Translations under genes and position numbers: made by a program | Source of the DNA: Chloroflexota bacterium | GTDB taxonomy: Bacteria; Chloroflexota; Anaerolineae; Anaerolineales; Anaerolineaceae | Assembly: GCA_016887485.1 (NCBI GenBank) | Contig: CP069394.1 | Coordinates: 1,116,001 to 1,180,000, forward strand | Length of the DNA stretch: 64,000 bases | Direction of reading: 5' to 3' | Notes under the pieces: generated by a model | Databases searched by the model: none | Told to the model about the DNA's origin: nothing | Seen by the model: the letters and a program-made list of their open reading frames with translations, nothing else | Shown here: positions 33,351 to 42,986 of the stretch, one piece after another | How positions within the stretch are numbered: position 1 is the first letter of the stretch | Layout of the letters: each line of letters opens with the position of its first letter

Positions 33351-34088
33351 ATGAAGCAGAAAATTGTGATCACACTTGTTGCCATATTTGCCCTGGGTCT
33401 ATTGGCCTCCTGCACCGGTCAATCTGATGCGCTGGTTGTTGCCACCGATCCCGCCTTCCCACCATTTGAAATGGTTGACGAAGAGAGCAAAGAGGTCATC
33501 GGATTTGATATTGACCTGATGAATGCCATCGCTGAAAAAGCTGGCCTGGATATCGTATTCCAGAATGTTGCTTGGGATCCGCTGCTGGCGGGTATGGCCG
33601 ACTGTCAATATGATATGGCGATTTCCGGAATGACTATTACACCCGAAAGGGCTGAGCAGTTCAGTTTCTCAATTCCATACATAAATGCAGGCCAGATCGT
33701 CACAGTTCAAGCAGACAACACCACCATCAATGGTCCTGAGGACCTGGTTGGTTTGACAATTGGCGCTCAGATCGGCACCACGGGTGGAATGGAAGCTGAA
33801 GCCATCGAGGGTACGACCCTCAAAGTTTACGATACTTACGAATTGGCTTTCCTTGATCTAGAAAATGGGCAGGTGGACGCTGTCATTGCCGATTATCCCA
33901 CAACGGTTGCATTTGTTTCAAAGAATGGTTCAGACCTCAAGACGGTTGGTGATATCTTCACCGATGAGGGTTACGGCGTCGCTTTCTGTCTTGGCAATGA
34001 CGAATTAATTGCACAGGTCAATGCTGCCATCGCTGAACTTCAGGCTGAAGGCTTCATCGATGAATTAGTTCTTGAATGGTACAACTAG
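33351..34088 (+). CDS. Polar amino-acid ABC transporter substrate-binding lipoprotein
   Basis: 245 residues with a lipoprotein signal (GLLASC; Cys about 22) and a GAGGAG ribosome site. Family 3 solute-binding fold: VVATDPAFPPFEMVD, GFDIDLMNAIAEKAG, the ligand-carboxylate Arg in TITPERAEQFSFS, and VIADYPT, whose Asp grips the amino group. Ligand class His/Arg/Lys/Gln cannot be separated by eye; the upstream leader peptide with three His hints at histidine. It delivers to the permease and ATPase that follow. Confidence 0.9.
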   Translation: MKQKIVITLVAIFALGLLASCTGQSDALVVATDPAFPPFEMVDEESKEVIGFDIDLMNAIAEKAGLDIVFQNVAWDPLLAGMADCQYDMAISGMTITPERAEQFSFSIPYINAGQIVTVQADNTTINGPEDLVGLTIGAQIGTTGGMEAEAIEGTTLKVYDTYELAFLDLENGQVDAVIADYPTTVAFVSKNGSDLKTVGDIFTDEGYGVAFCLGNDELIAQVNAAIAELQAEGFIDELVLEWYN

Positions 34089-34121
34089 CAATTTTTAGGT
34101 AATCCCATCTTCTTGGTTCAC

Positions 34122-34152
34122 CCTCTCGCCAGGGATTTATCCTGGCGAGAGG
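34122..34152 (+). other. Intercistronic stem-loop after the amino-acid binding-protein gene
   Basis: A perfect 12-bp stem (CCTCTCGCCAGG / CCTGGCGAGAGG) with a 7-nt loop, 33 nt after the stop and 17 nt before the permease ATG. No U-run. It matches the placement of the stem-loops at 4770 and 31034 but not their sequence. Confidence 0.8.
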
Positions 34153-34169
34153 ATTGAGAAAGAGTTCTT

Positions 34170-34982
34170 ATGCGAATCCGAAAATCCTTGGAAAAAGTTC
34201 CTGGCTTTGAAGTAGCCAATCACCGAATCGACAGCTGGTGGTGGCTGGTGGCTGCGGTCGTCGCCATTGTAGCGCTTCTGGCTGGGCTCGAACCCGATCC
34301 ATATTGGCGAATCATCAAGTTTGTCAGTGATGGCTTACTGGTGTCCATTGGCGTCACTGTTGTTTCATTTATCCTGACCTTACTATTGGGTCTGCTCACC
34401 GCTTTAGGCCGCCTCTCAAAGAACGGCATCATCCGCTGGATCACCACCATTTATGTGGAAGTAGCCCGCGGTATTCCGCTCCTTGTTCAATTATTGTTCT
34501 GGTATTTTGCATTTCCTTCCATTATTCAAGGCTTTGGCGAACTGATCCACTACGAACCCTTTGAGCACTACCACGCCAACCCCTTTGCTATGGCCATATT
34601 AGGCCTAACCTTCTGCTATAGTGCTTATATGAGTGAAATCTACCGGGCAGGCATCCAGAGTGTCCCCAAAGGTCAAAACGAGGCTGCCCGCAGTTTAGGC
34701 ATGACCCGTAATCAGGCTATGCGCTATGTGATCCTCCCCCAGGCTTTTCGGACCATCCTGCCGCCGGGTGGGAATGAATTCATTTCATTATTGAAAGATT
34801 CATCCCTGGTCAGCGTTGTCTCTGTGGCGGATATCACTCGCCGAGGCCGAGAATTCATGGCTTCCAGCTTCCTCCCGGTTGAGACCTGGCTGATGATTGC
34901 CCTGATCTACCTGATCATGACCCTGATCTCCGCCCGAATCGTTGCCTGGATCGAACGCAAAACGCAAACGGAGGAACGTTAA
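34170..34982 (+). CDS. Polar amino-acid ABC transporter permease
   Basis: 270 residues, HisM/GlnP-type. Helices start near 25; [19 protein letters not shown] and the EAA loop [20 protein letters not shown] are diagnostic. Only one permease is encoded, so it should work as a homodimer. A 12-residue-longer N-terminus than usual precedes the first helix. The stop is followed two bases later by the ATPase start. Confidence 0.93.
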   Translation: MRIRKSLEKVPGFEVANHRIDSWWWLVAAVVAIVALLAGLEPDPYWRIIKFVSDGLLVSIGVTVVSFILTLLLGLLTALGRLSKNGIIRWITTIYVEVARGIPLLVQLLFWYFAFPSIIQGFGELIHYEPFEHYHANPFAMAILGLTFCYSAYMSEIYRAGIQSVPKGQNEAARSLGMTRNQAMRYVILPQAFRTILPPGGNEFISLLKDSSLVSVVSVADITRRGREFMASSFLPVETWLMIALIYLIMTLISARIVAWIERKTQTEER

Positions 34983-34983
34983 A

Positions 34984-35733
34984 ATGACCTCTCTCACCCC
35001 AACCCCCACCCCTATCATTCAAGTCGAAAACCTGCATAAACACTTCGGAGAAACCGCCGCTCTGAACGGCGTTAGCCTGGATGTCTACCCCGGCGAAGTT
35101 GTGCTGATCATCGGCCCCTCCGGTTCCGGAAAATCAACGCTGCTGCGCTGTTTGAACCGTCTGGAAGAATTTCAGGCCGGCTCCGTGATCGTTGACGACA
35201 TCCCCCTGACCACTGCCGAAAATATCAACGCCATACGCACTGAAGTCGGTATGGTTTTCCAATCCTTCAACCTCTTTCCCCACCTGACGGTGCTGGAAAA
35301 CGTGACTATCGCCCAAAAGGTCGTGCGGAAACGCAGCCCCGAAGAAGCGGATGAAATTGGACGGGCACTTCTGGCGAAAGTCGGCATCCCTGAAAAGGAA
35401 AGTGACTTCCCCGGGCAGCTTTCCGGCGGCCAGCAGCAGCGAGTCGCCATTGCCCGAGCCTTGGCGATGAACCCCAAGATCATCCTCTTTGATGAACCCA
35501 CCAGCGCGCTGGACCCGGAAATGATCCAGGAAGTGTTGGATGTCATGCTCCAGCTTGCCAAAGAAGGGATGACAATGGTTGTCGTCTCCCACGAGATGGG
35601 CTTTGCGCGGGCGGCAGCGGACCGGGCCGTGCTCATGGATGACGGGCTGATCGTTGAAGAAGCCCCCCCTGAGGTGCTTTTCAGTAATCCCACCCAGGAC
35701 CGCACCAAAGAATTCCTCAGCAAAATCCTGTAG
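34984..35733 (+). CDS. Polar amino-acid ABC transporter ATP-binding protein
   Basis: 249 residues from the ATG at 34984 (GGAGG site, 9 nt); an upstream start inside the permease gene is rejected. Walker [11 protein letters not shown]-loop [17 protein letters not shown], signature [19 protein letters not shown], Walker [16 protein letters not shown]-switch VVSHEMGFA. HisP/GlnQ family. Starts two bases after the permease stop and is ended by the terminator at 35757. Confidence 0.95.
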   Translation: MTSLTPTPTPIIQVENLHKHFGETAALNGVSLDVYPGEVVLIIGPSGSGKSTLLRCLNRLEEFQAGSVIVDDIPLTTAENINAIRTEVGMVFQSFNLFPHLTVLENVTIAQKVVRKRSPEEADEIGRALLAKVGIPEKESDFPGQLSGGQQQRVAIARALAMNPKIILFDEPTSALDPEMIQEVLDVMLQLAKEGMTMVVVSHEMGFARAAADRAVLMDDGLIVEEAPPEVLFSNPTQDRTKEFLSKIL

Positions 35734-35756
35734 ATACATTATTAACCATTCCATAA

Positions 35757-35794
35757 TAAAAACCGCTTTGAGTTGCCTCTCAAAGTGGTTTTTT
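35757..35794 (+). terminator. Terminator of the amino-acid ABC operon
   Basis: AAAACCGCTTTGAG / CTCAAAGTGGTTTT (one G-U pair) with a 6-nt loop, ending in six U. Confidence 0.85.
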
Positions 35795-35839
35795 AATGCT
35801 ATGATTTAAACGACACAAAGACAATCCAAAGGAGCAAAA

Positions 35840-36301
35840 ATGAAAATTGCAATTGGCAGTGATCATGCTGCATTTGAAATGAAGAAACTCGTCATCCAAC
35901 ACCTCAAAGATCGGGACATTGAGGTTCTGGACCTCGGGACAAACTCCTCAGAACGAACCCACTACCCAATCTATGGTCAACGGGTTGGCAAAGCTGTGGC
36001 AAACGGTGAAGCGGATCTGGGAATCACCATTTGCGGCACCGGCATCGGCATCGGTATGTCCGCCGGTAAGGTCAAGGGCATCCGAGCCGCGATCGTCAGC
36101 GACACCTACTCCGCCCGGATGGCACGCCAGCACAACAACGCCAACGTGCTCTCCTTCGGTGCTCGGGTAGTCGGCCCCGGCCTGGCTGAGGACATTGTGG
36201 ACGCCTTCCTCGACCATGAATTTGAGGGTGGCCGCCATGCCATCCGCGTGAACCTGATCGCGGACATTGATGAAGGCAAAGACATCACTGAAATCCCCTA
36301 G
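35840..36301 (+). CDS. rpiB: Ribose-5-phosphate isomerase B
   Basis: 153 residues with an AAAGGAG ribosome site. RpiB/LacAB fold: MKIAIGSDHAAF with the phosphate/sugar-binding D-H pair, and the active-site loop ICGTGIGIGMSAGKVKG with its conserved Cys. Interconverts ribose-5-phosphate and ribulose-5-phosphate in the cytosol. It stands alone with its own terminator; LacA/B (galactose-6-phosphate) activity is unlikely without a lac cluster. Confidence 0.93.
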   Translation: MKIAIGSDHAAFEMKKLVIQHLKDRDIEVLDLGTNSSERTHYPIYGQRVGKAVANGEADLGITICGTGIGIGMSAGKVKGIRAAIVSDTYSARMARQHNNANVLSFGARVVGPGLAEDIVDAFLDHEFEGGRHAIRVNLIADIDEGKDITEIP

Positions 36302-36321
36302 CCTTCATTATTAAGCAAACT

Positions 36322-36348
36322 AAAAACCAGCCGATTTGGCTGGTTTTT
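36322..36348 (+). terminator. Intrinsic terminator of rpiB
   Basis: AAAAACCAGCC / GGCTGGTTTTT with a 5-nt loop and a U tract. Confidence 0.88.
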
Positions 36349-36445
36349 GTTTTACAAGAATTATTCTTGAAACAAAGAGAGCTTTTTCAAAGGGGCTTCG
36401 GAATATTCCAAATACTTGATGCCCGAAATGAAAAATCAGAGTCTT

Positions 36446-36552
36446 AAGGCTTCTCCTCAAGGAGAAGCTGGCTGCGCAGCAGACTGATGAGGTGGAGATA
36501 GATTTTCCCCTCATCCGGCACTACGTGCCACCTTCCCCCCAGGGGGAAAGGC
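36446..36552. repeat. Palindromic MITE-like repeat, copy 1
   Basis: About 107 bp beginning GGCTTCTCCTCAAGGAGAAG, then CAGACTGATGAGGTGGAGAT, a short spacer, CCTCATCCGGCACTACGTG and CACCTTCCCCC...GGGGGAAAGGC. The halves are mutually complementary (GAGGTG with CACCT; the ends with each other), so it folds into a long hairpin. Non-coding. Confidence 0.7.
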
Positions 36553-36634
36553 AAAATACACGAAAATAAATTTTATTTACTGTGAAGTTATGAAATATCC
36601 ATCAAAGTTGCAGATTTTTATGTAGATCTTATTC

Positions 36635-36774
36635 AGGCTTCTCCTCAAGGAGAAGCTGTCTGCATAGCAGACTGATGAGGTGGAGATTGGGATTAACACA
36701 CCTCATCCGGCACTTCGTGCCACCTTCCCCTCTCCCAAAGGGACTGCGTCGCAATGCTCCTTGAGGGGAAGGCT
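36635..36774. repeat. Palindromic MITE-like repeat, copy 2
   Basis: About 140 bp, same orientation and core as copy 1 (GGCTTCTCCTCAAGGAGAAG, AGCAGACTGATGAGGTGGAG, CCTCATCCGGCACTTCGTGC) but with a longer right end that includes CTCCTTGAGGGGAAGGC, the near-perfect inverted copy of the left end. Two short target-like flanks separate the copies by 82 bp. It sits just downstream of the PHP gene and may also terminate its transcript. Confidence 0.72.
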
Positions 36775-36824
36775 TTTTGAAGAAGAAACATATCCTCTAA
36801 ATGAAATGAGGCTGGATTGGTCTA

Positions 36825-37514
36825 CTAGTTTTCGTTCGGATGAAGCGCTTTCTGACGCTTCTTTGCCATATTGGCATGACGGGAGATCAGCCGGACATAG
36901 GGAGAAGACAAATGCCCGTTAATCTCTGCCGACTTCAATGCCTCACGGAACTCATCCGCTGTTGTAAATATCGGAATTGTAAGGGTTGCTGCACCGATCT
37001 CACCCAGTGAATGAGCATCCGAACCGGCAGCGTTAGCAAGGCCATACTCATCAGCAAAGGCTTTCGCTTTATTGTTAATCTCCGGGGTTAGCACACGGGC
37101 ATTGAACACTTCCACGGCGTCCAGCATCGGTGCCAATTCAACCAGCTCCTCCCATTCCCAAGGCGCATTCCCGCGCCGGTCAAAGGGATGGGCAATACTG
37201 ATCACCGCGCCCTGATCCTTCAAGCGCTGAACGGCTTCTTTAGGGCTGAGATAAGCCGGAACTTCCTCGGTCATGAAATAGCCCAAGATTTCACCGGCGG
37301 TCGTTTTGATTTCCTCACCCACAATGATCAAATCAGGGGCAAGCTTCTGGGCTGTGAAAGCGCCCTCAATGACATTGTGATCGGTCACAGCCAAACGATC
37401 CAGACCAATTTCCCGCGCCCGTTCAATCATCTTCTCGATCGGCATTAGGCTGTCTGGTGAATAACAGGAGTGAAGATGCAATTCAACTTGCAAAGTAGAT
37501 TGTGATGACATCAT
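36825..37514 (-). CDS. PHP-domain metal-dependent phosphoesterase
   Basis: 229 residues. ELHLHSCYSPDS (metal H-x-H), VTDHN, GEEIKT, ISIAHPFDR and AAGSDAHSLGEIG provide the nine PHP metal ligands. Family relatives hydrolyse 3',5'-bisphosphates of nucleosides or short RNA ends (YciV/TrpH-like). The length is somewhat short of TrpH (about 280), lacking an insertion. Its ATG overlaps the alr stop codon, so it is translated from the alr message. Confidence 0.82.
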   Translation of the reverse strand: MMSSQSTLQVELHLHSCYSPDSLMPIEKMIERAREIGLDRLAVTDHNVIEGAFTAQKLAPDLIIVGEEIKTTAGEILGYFMTEEVPAYLSPKEAVQRLKDQGAVISIAHPFDRRGNAPWEWEELVELAPMLDAVEVFNARVLTPEINNKAKAFADEYGLANAAGSDAHSLGEIGAATLTIPIFTTADEFREALKSAEINGHLSSPYVRLISRHANMAKKRQKALHPNEN

Positions 37515-38626
37515 TCGTTCAGATAAATCCTTGGTAATCGGTCTGCGAGCCCGCAGACCACCTCATAGTTAATCGTGCCCCATTTTTGCGCCAGGTCATC
37601 AGCGGTGATCTGGTGTTTGCCCTGGGAACCCAGCAGCACTACCTCATCGCCAACCTGCGCCTCGGGAACTGAATCCAGCTGGAGCATACATTGATCCATA
37701 CAGACGGATCCAACAACATTCACCCGATGGCCGCGCACAAGCGCTTGTTGCCCTGCCACGCGACGAAAACCATCGCCATAGCCCACAGGGATCACCCCGA
37801 TCCATTCATTGCCGCTGGTCACATACTTATGTCCATAGCTCACACCATGCCCCGGTGGCAATATCCGCAGGGAGGTGAGCCTGGCTTTCCAGGTCAATGC
37901 AGGCCGGAAATCTTCCGTGAGCTGGGAATCCGGGGAGGGGTTCAAGCCATAAATGGCGATGCCCGGCCGCACCAGGTCAAAATAGGCCTGGGGAAAATTG
38001 ATGACTGCTGCAGAGTTACCAGTGTGAACAATCTTGGGCAGGAGACCATCCTTACGGAGCTTCTCCAAAAGTTCGATGAAGCGTGAGAGCTGGATCTGAG
38101 TCGTTTCTTCATCAGGTTCATCCGCTTTTGCAAAATGGGTAAAGATCCCATCAAAGTCCAGGTATTCATTGTTATGATAAGCCGCCAGGAATTCAGCGGC
38201 CTTCTCGGGTACCATGCCCAGCCTCCCCATCCCGGTTTCGACCTTCAGATGGACCTTCAACTGCCCGGCAGCCTTTTTGGCATATTCGAGATAAGCCTCA
38301 GCCATTTGGGGGTCATAAACAGCCACGTGGATATTCTGGGTGATGGCATCCGGTATCAGTGCGGGTGGTGTATAGCCCAGTACCATCAACTCAGATGTGA
38401 CACCCTGGTGTCGCAGTGTCAACGCTTCTTCCATACGAGCCACGCCGCACCAGGTGGCACCAGCCTCAGTCACTGCCCGGGCAACCTGCAGCGCACCATG
38501 TCCATAGCCATTGGCCTTGATCACGGCCATGACATTCGTATTCGTCCGCCGCATAACGGCGCGGACATTATTCCGGATAGCATCCAGATCAATTTCAAGC
38601 CAGGTTGAATATACTTGCGTTTCCAT
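37511..38626 (-). CDS. alr: Alanine racemase, probably from a leaderless mRNA
   Basis: 371 residues from the ATG at 38626; the 32 upstream in-frame codons lie over the promoter and are rejected. PLP Lys in MAVIKANGYGHGA, substrate-side Tyr in PGHGVSYGHKYV, and VGSVCMDQCML near the C-terminal beta domain. Converts L- to D-alanine for peptidoglycan. TTGAAA-17-TATACT ends seven bases before the ATG, so the transcript probably starts at the initiation codon itself, and no ribosome site is present. The PHP gene is coupled downstream. Confidence 0.93.
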   Translation of the reverse strand: METQVYSTWLEIDLDAIRNNVRAVMRRTNTNVMAVIKANGYGHGALQVARAVTEAGATWCGVARMEEALTLRHQGVTSELMVLGYTPPALIPDAITQNIHVAVYDPQMAEAYLEYAKKAAGQLKVHLKVETGMGRLGMVPEKAAEFLAAYHNNEYLDFDGIFTHFAKADEPDEETTQIQLSRFIELLEKLRKDGLLPKIVHTGNSAAVINFPQAYFDLVRPGIAIYGLNPSPDSQLTEDFRPALTWKARLTSLRILPPGHGVSYGHKYVTSGNEWIGVIPVGYGDGFRRVAGQQALVRGHRVNVVGSVCMDQCMLQLDSVPEAQVGDEVVLLGSQGKHQITADDLAQKWGTINYEVVCGLADRLPRIYLNE

Positions 38627-38633
38627 GGGGTGT

Positions 38634-38662
38634 AGTATAGCCCCCCTTGCCCAACCTTTCAA
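38634..38662 (-). promoter_or_regulatory. Promoter of alr with start at or next to the ATG
   Basis: On the minus strand TTGAAA (38662-38657), 17 nt, TATACT (38639-38634), then ACACCCC and the ATG. Both boxes match at five of six positions. Confidence 0.7.
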
Positions 38663-38727
38663 GGTTCCCGCCCAATTCTGAAATCGGTCACCTACGGTAT
38701 AATCTACAATCAAAACAATCAATTTGA

Positions 38728-39864
<1,137 letters not shown>

Positions 39865-39879
39865 TCACAGGAGTCACCC

Positions 39880-40704
39880 ATGACCCTTATCCAAGCCATC
39901 ATCCTCGGGATCATCCAGGGGTTGACCGAATTCCTCCCCATTTCCAGCTCCGGTCATCTGGTTGCCCTCCCCTATATACTCAACTGGGACCTGCCCGCCA
40001 AAGAGATGTTCATTTTCAACATCCTTGTGCAATTGGGGACCCTTGCAGCGGTAATTATCTATTTCTGGAAAGACCTGGTCGCCATCCTTAAGGGCTTCTT
40101 CCAGGCGCTCTTCGCCGGGAAACCTTTCAGCACCCATGAAGCCCGCATGGGCTGGCTGCTAATCGTCGCCACCATACCCGGTGGCCTGGCAGGGCTTTTT
40201 CTGAACGACCTGATTGAACAGGCTTTTTCCACCCCACTGGTAACAGGATTCGCTCTGCTGGCGACTGCTGTCCTGATGCTTATTGCCGAAAAAGTCAGCC
40301 GGCAAGTCGGTGACCTGAAAGATATGAATTTCGGCACGGCTCTGGTGATGGGCCTGATGCAGGTCCTTGCCCTGCTCCCTGGTGTTTCCCGTTCAGGGTC
40401 CACCATTTCCGGCGGGATGTACCGCAACCTCAAACGTGAAGCGGCCGGGAAGTTCTCCTTCCTGATGTCCATCCCGATCATGCTGGCGGCAGGCGGCCTT
40501 TCCACCTATCAGATGATCACAGAAGTGCCCGACCTGGGCTCGTTCCTGCCCTTTATGATCGCTGGCTTTCTAACAGCGATGGTTGTGGGCTATGTCTCCA
40601 TTCGCTGGCTGCTGAAATTCCTGGTCAACCATTCGCTGGTCTATTTCTCCATCTATTGTGCGGCTTTAGGCAGCTTCATTCTCCTGATGGGATGGCTGCG
40701 GTAA
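39880..40704 (+). CDS. uppP: Undecaprenyl-diphosphate phosphatase
   Basis: 274 residues, eight membrane helices. Both family motifs are intact: GLTEFLPISSSGHL (about 15-28) and LLPGVSRSGSTISGG (about 165-180). Recycles undecaprenyl pyrophosphate to the phosphate carrier used in cell-wall and glycan assembly. Second gene of the tgt-uppP-lipoprotein run. Confidence 0.96.
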   Translation: MTLIQAIILGIIQGLTEFLPISSSGHLVALPYILNWDLPAKEMFIFNILVQLGTLAAVIIYFWKDLVAILKGFFQALFAGKPFSTHEARMGWLLIVATIPGGLAGLFLNDLIEQAFSTPLVTGFALLATAVLMLIAEKVSRQVGDLKDMNFGTALVMGLMQVLALLPGVSRSGSTISGGMYRNLKREAAGKFSFLMSIPIMLAAGGLSTYQMITEVPDLGSFLPFMIAGFLTAMVVGYVSIRWLLKFLVNHSLVYFSIYCAALGSFILLMGWLR

Positions 40705-40708
40705 TCAG

Positions 40709-41443
40709 ATGAAAAAGCTCGTTTGGATTGGATTGGTTTTCCTGCTGCTGGGTGCGTTGACAGCCTGTAATGGCACCGCGCAGTCCGACACCGAGTTGGA
40801 AGTGGTGCATTTGCAGACCACTCCTGCCCTGGCGCATTGGCTGCCGCGGGTTGCGACCTGCGCTGACGTTATTCCCTACCTGGGTGTCGCCAGTGAGATC
40901 GTCAGCCCTACTGTTCTCGATCCGGATAATGCTGATCTGATCTTACGTCTTGGCCCCCGCCAGGCGGATGATCCCTATACAGCCGTCATGGGAACGGAAA
41001 GCCTGGTACTGGTCGCAGGAGATCAGGTGCCGCTGGATGTCCTCTCTTTGGAATCCCTGCACTCCATCTTTGCCGGGGATGTCACGCTTTGGTCTGAGGT
41101 GCCGGAAGTGGATAAAACCGCTGCCGCAAACCACCCGATCACGGTTTTTAGCTATCCCAATGGTGATGAATTGGCGAATCTGTTCAGCCAAGCTTATCTG
41201 GACGGTAAAACAATCACAGGTTACTCTCAGCGCTATTCCTCTTCGGAAGGACTGGCTGCGTTGCTCACGGCGAACCCTTACGGCCTGGGATACACCCTGG
41301 CCAGCCAGTCGCCAACCGGGTTCCGCACCCTTGTGATCACCGGACTGGAGCAGGACCCCAGCTTCTATGTCCTGGCCGTGACAGCCGTTGAGCCGGAGAA
41401 CGGGCTAAGACAGCTTCTGCTCTGCCTGCAAGATATTCAGTGA
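40709..41443 (+). CDS. PstS-like periplasmic-binding lipoprotein, orphan
   Basis: 244 residues with a lipoprotein signal (GALTACNG; Cys about 20). The body follows the PBP-like/PstS2 fold: VLVAGDQVPLDVLSLESLHSIFAGDVTLWSEV is the typical L-x-x-I-F-x-G-x-x-x-x-W pattern of phosphate/tungstate-type binding proteins. No transporter genes lie nearby. Four bases after the uppP stop, it is probably coupled to it. Its last 39 bases overlap the 3' end of the convergent methyltransferase gene. Confidence 0.75.
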   Translation: MKKLVWIGLVFLLLGALTACNGTAQSDTELEVVHLQTTPALAHWLPRVATCADVIPYLGVASEIVSPTVLDPDNADLILRLGPRQADDPYTAVMGTESLVLVAGDQVPLDVLSLESLHSIFAGDVTLWSEVPEVDKTAAANHPITVFSYPNGDELANLFSQAYLDGKTITGYSQRYSSSEGLAALLTANPYGLGYTLASQSPTGFRTLVITGLEQDPSFYVLAVTAVEPENGLRQLLLCLQDIQ

Positions 41444-42262
41444 GTCGATAACTCCGGGCTGGTGACTGGCAAGGAAAACGCCGGTCTCTTTCCTGATCTT
41501 GATTCCCCCATCCTTTTCAATCTTCTGATTAAAAAACGCCAGCATCTCAGCCGCTTTCTGGTTGGTGATGTCATCCTCCACATCCCACATCGAGAAGGCA
41601 TAATTCACCAGGGCCTGCCCGTCTGTCACCCATAAATCCGATTGGTAACAATCCAGCCGCACCTCCGCAAACTGGGATGCCAAGTATTCCTGACCATTCT
41701 GCAGGCCAAACCGCCTGCGGTCACTGTCGGGAATTCTGAAGCCTGGCGAGAATTCCTCAAACAAATGGTAGAGGTCCACCATATGCGTGGCACCATTGGT
41801 AGCTGCCATGAACAGACCATCGGGTTTGAGCACCCGTGCGCATTCCGCCACAGCCAGCTCAATTGTCGGGACGTGATAAAGCATATGATTGGCTGTCACG
41901 CGGTCAAACAGCGCATCATCGAATGGCAGATATTGCGCATCCCCACTGAAGTAGTTAAAGCGCGGGTCATCTTCACCAATCTCCCGCCGCGCCCCTCGAA
42001 GCATCCCAATCGATAAGTCCATCAGGAAGAAACGGCTGGAATCCGGGAAACGGGAGGCATTATCCCGCCACTGGGTTGCATTGCCACAGCCCACAGCCAG
42101 TACATTTTGATCCTCTGCCATGCCCAAATGTTCATAGATCCAGGTTGTCCAGGGCACTTTGGCTGTGCTGTATAGTTCATGCAGGGCAATTCTGAAATTC
42201 AGGTTATCCGGTGAATGATACTGGTCATCCTTCAAATAGTCTTGATCGGTGAATTTACTCAT
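41405..42262 (-). CDS. Class I SAM-dependent methyltransferase
   Basis: 285 residues with a GGAGG ribosome site. Motif I is NVLAVGCGNATQW (about 53-65); FLMDLSIGMLRGARRE and NYFSGDAQYLPFDDALFDRVTANHMLYHV follow in the order of UbiE/COQ5-like (Methyltransf_11) enzymes. The usual G-x-G-x-G is V-G-C-G-N. Substrate not evident. Convergent overlap of 39 nt with the preceding lipoprotein gene. Confidence 0.82.
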   Translation of the reverse strand: MSKFTDQDYLKDDQYHSPDNLNFRIALHELYSTAKVPWTTWIYEHLGMAEDQNVLAVGCGNATQWRDNASRFPDSSRFFLMDLSIGMLRGARREIGEDDPRFNYFSGDAQYLPFDDALFDRVTANHMLYHVPTIELAVAECARVLKPDGLFMAATNGATHMVDLYHLFEEFSPGFRIPDSDRRRFGLQNGQEYLASQFAEVRLDCYQSDLWVTDGQALVNYAFSMWDVEDDITNQKAAEMLAFFNQKIEKDGGIKIRKETGVFLASHQPGVIDSLNILQAEQKLS

Positions 42263-42377
42263 CCGGCCTCCAGGAGTTCAATCCAGTCCAATGATCACTT
42301 ACCACCCGTGGGTTAATTCTAACATTGAAACATTTACTCCATGATGATATCGATAAATCAAATATACAAACCAGATT

Positions 42378-42476
42378 GGTGCGCTCACAAACAGAGCGCA
42401 CCCTACTTACTACTTCATTTGGACCATAGATCAAGCCTTTGGCCTTTGCAGGGTGCGCAGCTCATTTCTGCGCACC
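42378..42476. repeat. Pair of inverted GGTGCGC hairpins
   Basis: Hairpin 1: GGTGCGCTC / GAGCGCACC (42378-42386, 42394-42402). Hairpin 2: GGTGCGCAG / CTGCGCACC (42452-42460, 42468-42476). Read outward, they are inverted copies of each other (TTGGTGCGC...GCGCACCCT), bounding about 100 bp. It looks like a short palindromic repeat element in the gap between the methyltransferase gene and csp. Confidence 0.65.
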
Positions 42477-42535
42477 AAAAGAAATAATATCCACTGAAGA
42501 ACTACGCCTTCCCGCCTTTACGCCGCCCCCTCAAC

Positions 42536-42564
42536 TTGACACTGACTTTTAAAGGGATTATATT
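42536..42564 (+). promoter_or_regulatory. Promoter of the cold-shock gene
   Basis: TTGACA (42536-42541), 17 nt, TATATT (42559-42564). It predicts a 5' leader of about 60 nt containing a stem CAAGCATC / GATGCTTG at 42568-42595, a plausible cold-responsive leader structure. Confidence 0.8.
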
Positions 42565-42631
42565 AAGCAAGCATCTTAAAAAATGTTGATGCTTGGAACA
42601 TTAAAAAATCCTAGAAAGATGGAGAATTAGC

Positions 42632-42871
42632 ATGTCAGAACGTTATGTCGGTACCGTCAAATGGTTCAGTGCCCCAAAAGGGTATGGGTTCATTGGTCGG
42701 AATGATGGTGAAGACGATGTCTTCGTACATTTCTCGGCAATCCAAATGGAGGGATACAAAAGGTTAAAAGAAGGTCAGGAAGTTGAATTTTCCGTTGAAG
42801 ATGGCCCCAAGGGGCTCCAGGCAGCGAATGTCACCCTGGTCAATGGTGAAGAAGTAGAATCTGAAGCCTGA
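42632..42871 (+). CDS. Cold-shock domain protein (CspA family)
   Basis: 79 residues. RNP1 is KGYGFIGR and RNP2 is VFVHFS in the five-strand OB fold (about 4-70); [10 protein letters not shown] carries the usual aromatic surface. The short acidic tail (NGEEVESEA) is normal. It binds single-stranded RNA/DNA and melts secondary structure. GGAG ribosome site; single-gene unit with its own promoter and terminator. Confidence 0.95.
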   Translation: MSERYVGTVKWFSAPKGYGFIGRNDGEDDVFVHFSAIQMEGYKRLKEGQEVEFSVEDGPKGLQAANVTLVNGEEVESEA

Positions 42872-42932
42872 ACGGGAATAATCACCAATAACCGTTCAGT
42901 AAATTACTGAAAGATCAAATCATCTAAGTAAA

Positions 42933-42961
42933 AAATCGGGTCGCAAATTGCGACCCGATTT
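42933..42961. terminator. Bidirectional terminator between csp and the lyase gene
   Basis: A near-perfect palindrome AAATCGGGTCGCAA / TTGCGACCCGATTT flanked by AAAA on the left and TCGTGTTT on the right. Confidence 0.85.
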
Positions 42962-42986
42962 CGTGTTTAAACCAATTATCTATTCT

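Noticed and set aside
36446-36774. CRISPR array
   Set aside because: Only two imperfect, long palindromic units with unequal lengths and one spacer-like gap; no leader or cas genes.
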